Source: Planctomycetota bacterium
GTDB lineage: Bacteria; Planctomycetota; JACOTG01
Direction: 5' to 3'
DNA length: 37,607 nt
NCBI GenBank assembly: GCA_016178505.1
Contig: JACOTG010000029.1
Coordinates: forward strand, 1-37,607
The translations under genes were made by a program, and so were the position numbers. Under the pieces are notes generated by a model. The model worked only from the letters and a program-made list of their open reading frames with translations. It did no database searches and was not told the origin of the DNA. The first letter of the stretch is position 1, and every line of letters starts with the position of its first letter. Below, piece after piece: positions 1-6,899 of the stretch.

Positions 1-34
1 CCCAATCGGGTGGTCTCGTACATCGTCGACCGCA
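1..34. repeat. 34-bp direct repeat, left copy (other copy 188-221)
   Basis: Bases 1-34 are identical to bases 188-221, which lie inside mqnC and encode the strand just before the radical-SAM cysteine motif. The identity stops at base 35. From there the sequence reads, in the mqnC frame, as a plausible MqnC N-terminus (DLREVLDRVSSGEARLTSDE). The left copy therefore sits where the native start codon and ribosome site should be. An assembly artefact at a contig end is the simplest reading; a true short duplication is possible. Confidence 0.9.
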
Positions 35-76
35 CCGCGGCGGACGGCCGCCGATCTCCGAGAAGTCCTCGACCGC

Positions 77-1111
77 GTGTCGAGCGGCGAAGCCCGCCTG
101 ACGTCCGACGAGGCGCTGGCGCTCTTTCAGGGAGCGGATCTCTTCGACCTCGGAGAGGCCGCCGACCGAGTGCGCGCGCGGATCCATCCCAATCGGGTGG
201 TCTCGTACATCGTCGACCGCAACGTCAACTACACGAACGTCTGCGACGCGTATTGCCTCTTCTGCGCGTTCTACCGGCCTCCGGGCGACGAGGAAGGCTA
301 CGTGCTGTCGCGTGACGAGATCCACGCGAAGATCCGCGAGACGATCGAAGCGGGCGGCGTGCAAGTCCTCATGCAAGGTGGCCTGCATCCGGATCTGCCG
401 TTTTCGTACTACGAGGACCTCGTTCGCGACATCAAGGCGAACTTCCCCATCCACCTCCACGCATTCTCGCCGCCGGAAGTCTTGAAGATGTGCGAGGTGA
501 GCGGGCTCGGCCTTCGAGAAGTGCTCGAGAGGCTTCGTGCGGCCGGGCTGGACACGATCCCGGGCGGCGGCGCCGAGATCCTCACCGACCGCGTTCGCAA
601 GCGCGCGAGCCGACTCAAGTGCTCCGCGGCGGATTGGCTCTCGGTCATGCGGGAGGCGCACAAGGTCGGCATGCGGACGTCGGCCACGATGATGTTCGGG
701 CTCGGCGACGAGTTCGGCGACCGCGTCGAGCATCTCGAGAAGCTGCGCCAGCTTCAAGACGAGACCGGCGGCTTTCAAGCGTTCATCGTTTGGACGTTCC
801 AACCGATGCACACGCGGTACCCGTTGCCGTCTCCCGGCGGCATCGATTATTTGCGCACGCTCGCGATCTCGCGCCTCTATCTCGACAACGTTCGCAATCT
901 CCAAGCGAGCTGGTTGACGCAGGGTCACAAGATTGGGCAGATGGCGCTTCGCTTCGGCGCGAACGATTTTGGAAGCACGCTCATGGAGGAGAATGTCGTT
1001 CGGGCCGCGGGTGTCACCCGGCGCACGACCGAAGACGAGCTACGCCGATTGGCGTCCGAGCTGGGGTTCACGCCGCGCCGCCGCGATTGCTACTACCAGT
1101 ACCTCGAGTAG
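77..1111 (+). CDS. mqnC: Cyclic dehypoxanthinyl futalosine synthase (MqnC), 5' end uncertain
   Basis: Radical-SAM enzyme of the futalosine menaquinone pathway. It converts dehypoxanthine futalosine to the cyclic form in the cytoplasm. The 4Fe-4S motif CxxxCxxC is visible as CDAYCLFC near residue 57, after an N-Y-T-N-V stretch typical of the MqnC/MqnE family. Other family-like blocks are QGGLHPDLPF, the HAFSPPE segment and TSATMMFGLGDE. The start given is a GTG at 77. The frame is open to the left edge, and residues encoded from about base 47 already look like the family N-terminus, so the real start probably lay where the 34-bp repeat now is. The gene ends 4 bp from the convergent gspJ stop. 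The related enzyme MqnE is the main alternative, but the EEGYVLS and QGGLHP context favours MqnC. Confidence 0.9.
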   Translation: MSSGEARLTSDEALALFQGADLFDLGEAADRVRARIHPNRVVSYIVDRNVNYTNVCDAYCLFCAFYRPPGDEEGYVLSRDEIHAKIRETIEAGGVQVLMQGGLHPDLPFSYYEDLVRDIKANFPIHLHAFSPPEVLKMCEVSGLGLREVLERLRAAGLDTIPGGGAEILTDRVRKRASRLKCSAADWLSVMREAHKVGMRTSATMMFGLGDEFGDRVEHLEKLRQLQDETGGFQAFIVWTFQPMHTRYPLPSPGGIDYLRTLAISRLYLDNVRNLQASWLTQGHKIGQMALRFGANDFGSTLMEENVVRAAGVTRRTTEDELRRLASELGFTPRRRDCYYQYLE

Positions 1112-1115
1112 CGCG

Positions 1116-2042
1116 TCACTTTCCGCCGAACAAGTCCTCGAGCCCCGAGTCGCCGGGATTGTTCTGATGCGGTTGGGCGCGCGGTCCGCCGTTCCGACCC
1201 CCACGGCCGCCACCCGCGCCGCCGCGGTTGCCGCGCTGACCCGGACCCCCGGGTCCGCCTTGAGGATTCTGTTGTTCGCCCGGTGTTTCGACCGAGTCGA
1301 GGTTTTTCGCGAGCGGCTCGAGGGCACTGAGATCCTGGTCGGATCCGGGCGGCAGCAAGAACAAGCGAGAGTACTTCAGATCTTGGGGAGTCGCCGTCTC
1401 GCCGCCGATGCCGCCGGTCGGAGCGACCGTGATCTCCATGTCGAGCCGCACGGCAGACGGGAGCTTGCCGTCGGACGCGGCATCCCAGTCGGCGAAGCCG
1501 TCGACCGGGTCCTCGGGGTCGGACGAGTAGTACGTGACGTTGAATGCCCTCACATGATCGTAGACGAGCGCGTAGCCGCCGGTGCCGGTCGTGTCCTTGC
1601 CGGGATCCGGGAGTGCCGTCTCCCGCCGATAGAGCATCAGGAATCCCGACGCCTCGGGGTTTGCGCGAAGCGCGTAGCTCACTCGCGTGAAATCCGAATT
1701 GCGCTGCGTGCGGCCGACCTCGAAGTACTGAAGGGAATCGTTGCTCGTGATGAGTTCGAGCTTGTCGGCATCGAGTCCCGACACCGTGTGGTTCTTGCCT
1801 GAGAGTGCGGACTCTCCATCGAGATCGGAGAAGTAGATCGCCTGCACGTCGTGTTCGACGAGGTCGAGGATCGTCGGACCGATTTCGAACGTCGCTCGTG
1901 CGATCTCGATGCGCTCCTTCGTTTGCACGTTGCCCATGAAAACGCCCATGAGCGATGCCATGAGCATGCCGACGATCGCGAGGGTGAGCAGCACCTCGAC
2001 GAGGGTCAAGCCGGCGCGACGTTGCCGTTCGCTACTTCCCAT
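1116..2042 (-). CDS. gspJ: Type II secretion minor pseudopilin, GspJ-like
   Basis: Predicted 308-residue prepilin. It begins with a short basic leader and the type IV pilin methylation/cleavage motif RRAGLTLVEVLL, where a prepilin peptidase would cut after Gly, followed by one hydrophobic helix. The globular part ends in a long Gly/Pro/Arg/Asn-rich tail (about residues 258-300) and finishes with the residues EDLFGGK. Its ATG overlaps the end of the preceding gspI gene by 11 bp, so it is the last gene of the secretion operon. The J assignment rests on order (G-H-I-J) and on being the longest minor pseudopilin; sequence alone would only say pseudopilin. The glycine-rich tail is not usual for GspJ. 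Confidence 0.75.
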   Translation of the reverse strand: MGSSERQRRAGLTLVEVLLTLAIVGMLMASLMGVFMGNVQTKERIEIARATFEIGPTILDLVEHDVQAIYFSDLDGESALSGKNHTVSGLDADKLELITSNDSLQYFEVGRTQRNSDFTRVSYALRANPEASGFLMLYRRETALPDPGKDTTGTGGYALVYDHVRAFNVTYYSSDPEDPVDGFADWDAASDGKLPSAVRLDMEITVAPTGGIGGETATPQDLKYSRLFLLPPGSDQDLSALEPLAKNLDSVETPGEQQNPQGGPGGPGQRGNRGGAGGGRGGRNGGPRAQPHQNNPGDSGLEDLFGGK

Positions 2043-2814
2043 TCTGCCGACCTCCCTTTTGAGCGCCGTTCGACGGAGTGCGCGACGAGTTCTTGCCGGC
2101 CTTCGCGCCGGCGTTCTTCTTGTTCTTCGCGTTCGCGTTACCCGTGGTCGAGTCGTCGCCGCTTTGCGCCTCCTCGTCTTCCTCGCGCGGCACGTACGTC
2201 ACGGCGCGCACGGCTTGCTCTCCCTTGTAGTAGGGGAACATGACTTCGACCACGATCTTCTGCAGCCACTCTTCGTCGGCCTCGCCGCCGCCGAAGAGGT
2301 CGCCGCCGGCGCTCGAGTCGTCTCCGCCGCCGAACAGATCGCCCTTCTTGCCGGCCTTTTTCTTGTTTGGCTTGGTCGACGCGTTCGTCGGCTTATCGGT
2401 GGTCTTTGCGTCACGCACCGCGCTCGAGCCGCGACCCCGGCGCGACGAAACCGAGCTGCTCCCCTTGCGATCGCTGGAGCCGGTGCCGGCCTTGCTGCCG
2501 TTCTTCGCGTCCTCGACGTCCTCGGGCGAGACTCCGAGGAACGGGATGTCTTCGATCTGGACGCGCCAGCGGAATCCGGCGAGCGCGTGGTCTTCATAGC
2601 TTCCACCGTCGCCGTCGCCGTACTCGTTCTGGCCGAGGAGAACGTCGGACATCTTCTCGCGAACCAGGAAGTCGGCCTTCATGAGCTTTTCGGTGAGGTC
2701 GGCCTCGTCGGTGGCGTTCGAGCCGATGAGCGTCGTCGCCAGGAGTCCAAAGGCGAAGATGGCGACCGCGAGGAGGACCTCGAGGAGCGTGAATCCGGCT
2801 TGACTCGTTTTCAT
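2032..2814 (-). CDS. gspI: Type II secretion minor pseudopilin, GspI-like, with low-complexity insert
   Basis: Predicted 260-residue pseudopilin with the cleavage motif SQAGFTLLEVLLAVAIF at the extreme N-terminus and a following glutamate at +5, as in other type IV pilin-like proteins. Its ATG overlaps the gspH stop codon as ATGA, so translation is probably coupled. The usual GspI is about half this length. The extra sequence is a Ser/Lys/Gly-rich insert (about residues 105-182) carrying the hexapeptide DLFGGG twice (159-164 and 172-177), plus an Asn/Lys/Gly-rich tail from about residue 213. The short block EEWLQKIVVEVMFPYYKGEQ between them looks like the final beta strands of a GspI fold. 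The I assignment rests on position and on the ExM-like spacing after the helix. Confidence 0.72.
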   Translation of the reverse strand: MKTSQAGFTLLEVLLAVAIFAFGLLATTLIGSNATDEADLTEKLMKADFLVREKMSDVLLGQNEYGDGDGGSYEDHALAGFRWRVQIEDIPFLGVSPEDVEDAKNGSKAGTGSSDRKGSSSVSSRRGRGSSAVRDAKTTDKPTNASTKPNKKKAGKKGDLFGGGDDSSAGGDLFGGGEADEEWLQKIVVEVMFPYYKGEQAVRAVTYVPREEDEEAQSGDDSTTGNANAKNKKNAGAKAGKNSSRTPSNGAQKGGRQNGK

Positions 2815-3362
2815 TCGAACATCGACTCCTCGACCTTGGGCACTTCCTTGTAGCCGTCGTGGATCCGGATGGCTCCTGTCAGGCCGTTGATCTCGGTCGA
2901 AACCCGCCGGCCTTCCTCGTTGATGAGGTGGATCACGAAACCTTGCGGGAGGCCGTTCGGGTTGAACGGCGCCCACAGGACCTGCTCGCTCTTCTGGCCT
3001 CCATCGTCGAAGGTCACGTCTTCGAACTGCACGCCGCGAAGGAGCGCCTTCCACTCGGAATACTCCGAGTCCGTTTCGAGGTTCTCGCGTGCCTGCTCCA
3101 CTTCGGGGGCGCGCGCCCATCGATAGCGTCGGTGCTCGAAGTCGATCTCGAGGCGGAGGAAGCGCTTCTGCACCATCGCTTCGTTGCGAAGGTACTCCAT
3201 CATCGACCCGAGTTCACGCGCCGATGCGAAGATGCGGGCTTTCGGCGTCACGCTGTCGAAGTTGAGAGCGATCGCGCTTATGGCGAGTCCGAGCAGCAGA
3301 ATGACGACGAGGATCTCGACCATCGTCATGCCGCGGTCGGAGCCGAATCGGCGTCGCATCAC
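2811..3362 (-). CDS. gspH: Type II secretion minor pseudopilin, GspH-like
   Basis: Predicted 183-residue pseudopilin. The leader MMRRRFGSDRG is followed by MTMVEILVVILLLGLAIS, with Gly at -1 and Glu at +5 relative to the prepilin-peptidase site. The body contains a segment resembling the GspH/FimT domain: an alpha region with RELGSMMEYLRNEAMVQKR, then beta strands around LRLEIDFEHRRYRW. It lies 12 bp downstream of gspG and overlaps gspI by 4 bp (ATGA). The expected role is a minor pseudopilin at the tip of the T2SS pseudopilus in the inner membrane and periplasm. Confidence 0.78.
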   Translation of the reverse strand: MMRRRFGSDRGMTMVEILVVILLLGLAISAIALNFDSVTPKARIFASARELGSMMEYLRNEAMVQKRFLRLEIDFEHRRYRWARAPEVEQARENLETDSEYSEWKALLRGVQFEDVTFDDGGQKSEQVLWAPFNPNGLPQGFVIHLINEEGRRVSTEINGLTGAIRIHDGYKEVPKVEESMFE

Positions 3363-3374
3363 ATCACGACCGGG

Positions 3375-3833
3375 TTAGCGGTTTTCCTCGTCGTCGGTGT
3401 TGGAGACGTCCGCCGCTTCGCCGGTGCCACCGGCTTGCCCGTCGGCTCCGAGCGACGAGATTTTCACGGAGCCGTTTTCGAGCGGCTGGTAGTCGTAGGG
3501 ATGCTTCCAGGGATCGATGAGGTTGTCGCGGCTATTGATGTACGCCTTCGAGCCGCCGCCCTCCTGCGGTGGATGGAGCAATTCGTCGAGCGAGTCGGGC
3601 AGCTTGCCGTGATCCATCTTGTAGAGGTTGACGGCGTCGACGAGCTGCTTGATCGCCGTCTTCGCGAGCTTCGGCTTCGACGAGTTGAACGCCTCGAAGA
3701 CGTTGACCGCGAGGACCGTGCCGATGATGCCGAGGATCGTGACGACCACGAGGATCTCGACGAGCGTCATGCCCGCCTCGCGGCGACGTCGCTCGACGCC
3801 TCGGCAATCGGTTCCGTCTTGAATTTCGCTCAT
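3375..3833 (-). CDS. gspG: Type II secretion major pseudopilin GspG
   Basis: Predicted 152-residue major pseudopilin that would build the T2SS pseudopilus after cleavage of its leader. Visible features are the cleavage motif EAGMTLVEILVVVTILG, the long hydrophobic helix, and the block DPWKHPYDYQP. That block corresponds to the conserved DPWGxPY region of GspG and lies close to the calcium site in known structures. The start at 3833 is preceded by GGAAGGAGAG at good spacing; the frame is open further upstream, but that extension overlaps gspF and has no pilin logic. The acidic tail (DTDDEENR) is longer than usual. The gene sits between gspF and gspH, as in standard T2SS operons. Confidence 0.88.
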   Translation of the reverse strand: MSEIQDGTDCRGVERRRREAGMTLVEILVVVTILGIIGTVLAVNVFEAFNSSKPKLAKTAIKQLVDAVNLYKMDHGKLPDSLDELLHPPQEGGGSKAYINSRDNLIDPWKHPYDYQPLENGSVKISSLGADGQAGGTGEAADVSNTDDEENR

Positions 3834-3861
3834 GACACTCTCCTTCCGCTGACCGCCATCC

Positions 3862-5091
3862 TCAGCCGACTGCCTTCGTCTGCTGGAGGATCGGCAGCAA
3901 GATGGCCAACACGATGAACGCAACGACGACTGCCAACACGACGATGATCAACGGCTCGATGACGCTCATGACCTTCTGGGTCGTCGTGTCGATCTCATCC
4001 TCGTACGCTTCCGATATCTTGTCGAGCATGGCCTCGAGTCGGCCCGACTGCTCGCCGACCGCGACCATGTAACCGACGACCGGTGGGAAAACACCACTGG
4101 CCTTTAGAGGCGTCGCGATGTCGGCGCCTTCCAAGATCTTTTTGTGCACTTCTTGGATCGTGTTTGCGAGGACCTTGTTGTTGACGATGTCTCGCACGAT
4201 CAGAAGCGCTTCGAGTACGGGAATGCCGCTCTTCAAGAGAGTCGAAAAGGTCGTCGAGAATCGCACGACCGCCTGCTTTCGAAACAGCTCGCCGAAGATC
4301 GGCATTCGCAGGAAGAACCGATCGAAGAAGAACCGCCCCGACTCGGTTCGGTAGACGATGCGAAGCAGCGTGGCGATGGCGAACACGGCGAGGAGCATCG
4401 CCCACCAGAAGTCGCGGACGCTGTTGCTCACCTTGATCAGCACGACGGTCACGAGGGGGAGCTTCTGGCCCGCCTGCGCGACCACCTGGATGATCTTCGG
4501 CACGACGAACGTCATCAGCACCGTGACGACCGTGATGCCGATGATCACCATGATGATCGGGTACGCGAGCGCCGCGCCGATGCGGTTGCGTAGCTTGGTT
4601 TGCTTCGCCGAGTAGTCCGCGAGCCGCGTGAGCACGATGTCCAGGTTTCCGCCGGCCTCGCCGGCTTTGACCATGTTGACGTAGAGGTCGTTGAAGTAGT
4701 CCGGGTGATTCGCGAGCGCCTCGCCGAAGCTCGCGCCCTGCGTCACTTTTTCGCGAACGTCGCGAATGACCTTCTCGAGGTTCTGATCGGCGACCTGCTC
4801 GATCAGCGCGCCGATGGCGTCGGTGAGCGGAATGCCGGCCTCGAGGAGGGTCGCGAGCTGGCGCGTCACGAGGCCGACCTCGATGCCTCGCTTCTTCTGG
4901 AGAAAACGCGGCAGCTTCAGCTCGAACTTGCGGCTGCTCGGCTTCGAGGACGCGTTCGCCTCCGTCAACGTGGTGACGAAGACGTTGTCCTTGCGGAGCT
5001 TGTTCCGCGCCTCGCGCGGCGAGTCCGCGTTGAGGATGCCGGTCGCGGACTCTCCCGCCGCGTTCAGGCCCTTGTACTCGTAGATCGGCAC
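3862..5091 (-). CDS. gspF: Type II secretion inner-membrane platform protein GspF
   Basis: Predicted 409-residue polytopic inner-membrane platform protein that couples the GspE ATPase to pseudopilus assembly. It starts MPIYEYKGLNAAGES, the typical GspF opening. It has two copies of the T2SF domain; each contains a helix bundle with the pattern LATLLEAGIPLTDAIG (first) and STLLKSGIPVLEALLIV (second). Membrane segments are visible near AYPIIMVIIGITVVTVLM and at the C-terminus IIVVLAVVVAFIVLAILLP. Length matches the family. Translation starts at a GTG only 4 bp after the gspE stop codon, so the two genes are surely co-transcribed. Function is confident from full-length similarity to the family. 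Confidence 0.93.
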   Translation of the reverse strand: MPIYEYKGLNAAGESATGILNADSPREARNKLRKDNVFVTTLTEANASSKPSSRKFELKLPRFLQKKRGIEVGLVTRQLATLLEAGIPLTDAIGALIEQVADQNLEKVIRDVREKVTQGASFGEALANHPDYFNDLYVNMVKAGEAGGNLDIVLTRLADYSAKQTKLRNRIGAALAYPIIMVIIGITVVTVLMTFVVPKIIQVVAQAGQKLPLVTVVLIKVSNSVRDFWWAMLLAVFAIATLLRIVYRTESGRFFFDRFFLRMPIFGELFRKQAVVRFSTTFSTLLKSGIPVLEALLIVRDIVNNKVLANTIQEVHKKILEGADIATPLKASGVFPPVVGYMVAVGEQSGRLEAMLDKISEAYEDEIDTTTQKVMSVIEPLIIVVLAVVVAFIVLAILLPILQQTKAVG

Positions 5092-5095
5092 GGTA

Positions 5096-6805
5096 CTAGA
5101 AGACGTCCATCTGCGTGACCTTCAAGACTTCGTCAACCGTCGTCTTCCCCTTGATCACCCGGTCCACGCCGTCGATGCGCAGCGTTCGATATCCGCGCTC
5201 AACGGCTTTCTTCTTGATGATCGTGGATCCGACGCGGTCCATGATCTGCGCGCGAACGACGTCGTCTATCGGCAGCATCTCGTAGATCGCGGTTCGTTCC
5301 ATGAACCCCGTGTTGAAGCACGTATCGCAGCCGCGTCCCTTGAAGAGCTTGCCTCCCGGCAGCATGTCGAGCGACAGGTTGACCTCGCGCATCTTCTTGA
5401 GATCCGTCTCGGTCGGCTTGTTGGCCTCCTTGCAGTTCTCGCAGATGATGCGCACGAGCCGCTGCGCGACGACGAGGATCAGCGACGACGAGACGAGGTA
5501 GGGCTCCAGGCCGATGTCGAGCATACGAGTGACGGCGCCGGCCGCGTCGTTCGTGTGCAGAGTCGAGAAGACGAGGTGGCCGGTGAGGGCCGACTGGATC
5601 GCGATGCGGGCGGTTTCGACGTCGCGCACCTCGCCGACCATCATGACGTCCGGGTCTTGGCGCAAGAGCGACCGAAGGCCCGTCGCGAAGGTGAGCCCCT
5701 TCTTCGACGAAACCTGGATCTGGCTGATCCCCGGGAGGTTGTACTCGATTGGATCCTCGAGGGTCAGCACGTTCTTCTCGGCCGAGTTGATCTGCGTGAG
5801 GACCGCGTAGAGCGTCGTCGTCTTGCCGGAGCCGGTCGGTCCCGTGACGAAGATGATCCCGTTCGGAAAGTGGATGTACTTCTCGAGGACTTCGAGGTTG
5901 CGTTCCCCGAGACCGAGCTGCTCGAGCGTGAGGAGCCGCGAGCCCTTGTCGAGAAGGCGCATGACGATGCGCTCGCCGTAGTTCGTCGGGACGGACGAGA
6001 TGCGGACGTCCACTTCGGTGTCGCCGATGCGAATGGTCGCGCGGCCGTCTTGCGGCAGGCGCCGCTCGGCGATGTCCATCTTTCCCATGACCTTCACGCG
6101 CGAGATGATCGCCTCTTGCACCTTCTTCGGCGGCGCTTCCATGTCGTAGAGGATGCCGTCGATGCGGTACCGGATCTGGAGGCGATCTTCGAACGGCTGG
6201 ATGTGGATGTCCGAGGCGCGCATCTTGAGCGCTTGGAACAGGATCATGTTGACGAGCTTGATGATCGGCGCCTTGTTGGCGACGTCGAGGAGGTCGTCCG
6301 ACTCCTCGATGATCTTCGTGATGCCGGCGATGTCCTCGTCGGCCAGTCCGCCGAGCGCCTCGTCGACGACGTCGGACTTCTGTTTGTAGGCGCGGTTGAT
6401 GACGTTGGCGATCTCTGCCCGTGGCACGAGGACCGGCTCCACCTCGCAACCCATCAACGTCGCGAGGTCGTCCATCGGGTGGATGTCGAACGGGGCGTTC
6501 GTCGCCACCGTCATCGTCCCGTTCTCCCGTTTGAGCGCCACGAGGTTGTATGTGCGAGCGAATTGAACGGGAACCTTGTTGACGAATTCTGAGGGGACGA
6601 CAATCGCGCCGATTTTCTCCTGGTACGGAATTCCCATCGCGTCGCCGAAGATCTGAAGCGCCTGCTCCTCGGTGATGTAGTTCTTTCGCAGGAGGATTCG
6701 GTCCAGGGACTGACCCGTCTCGTCCTCGAGCTTGAGGCACTCCTCGATCTTCTTCTCGTCGATGAGGCCCGATCGGAGTAGGGCTTCCTTGATCTTTTCT
6801 CTCAC
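5096..6805 (-). CDS. gspE: Type II secretion assembly ATPase GspE
   Basis: Predicted 569-residue cytoplasmic hexameric ATPase that powers pseudopilus assembly. It has an N-terminal GspE N1-type domain (about residues 1-150), then the Walker A motif GPTGSGKTTT at residues 322-331. After that come the Asp box LEDPIEY, the Walker B region DPDVMMVGEVRD and the His box LTGHLVFSTLHTNDA. A four-cysteine zinc module (CENC ... CDTC) follows near residues 460-505. All hallmark motifs are intact, so an active enzyme is expected. The start codon is GTG. A 94-bp spacer separates it from gspD; gspF follows after 4 bp. PilB of type IV pili is a close relative, but the gspD-J context supports GspE. Confidence 0.94.
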   Translation of the reverse strand: MREKIKEALLRSGLIDEKKIEECLKLEDETGQSLDRILLRKNYITEEQALQIFGDAMGIPYQEKIGAIVVPSEFVNKVPVQFARTYNLVALKRENGTMTVATNAPFDIHPMDDLATLMGCEVEPVLVPRAEIANVINRAYKQKSDVVDEALGGLADEDIAGITKIIEESDDLLDVANKAPIIKLVNMILFQALKMRASDIHIQPFEDRLQIRYRIDGILYDMEAPPKKVQEAIISRVKVMGKMDIAERRLPQDGRATIRIGDTEVDVRISSVPTNYGERIVMRLLDKGSRLLTLEQLGLGERNLEVLEKYIHFPNGIIFVTGPTGSGKTTTLYAVLTQINSAEKNVLTLEDPIEYNLPGISQIQVSSKKGLTFATGLRSLLRQDPDVMMVGEVRDVETARIAIQSALTGHLVFSTLHTNDAAGAVTRMLDIGLEPYLVSSSLILVVAQRLVRIICENCKEANKPTETDLKKMREVNLSLDMLPGGKLFKGRGCDTCFNTGFMERTAIYEMLPIDDVVRAQIMDRVGSTIIKKKAVERGYRTLRIDGVDRVIKGKTTVDEVLKVTQMDVF

Positions 6806-6899
6806 GTTCGGTCTCCCCGCACTTCACTTTCGGCAGGGACGCGGCATGCGCAATAGTGTGCGAGCCCTCTCGGCACGTTCGCGTCCCGAACAGACACGA

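Noticed and set aside
2032-3120. 362-residue minus-strand frame covering gspI and the end of gspH
   Set aside because: Only the part from 2814 onward (MKTSQAGFTLLEVLL) is real; the upstream part is a shadow of gspH.
6836-6887. 8-bp inverted repeat GGGACGCG / CGCGTCCC in the gspD-gspE spacer
   Set aside because: Loop of 36 nt and no T-run; too weak to call a terminator or attenuator.
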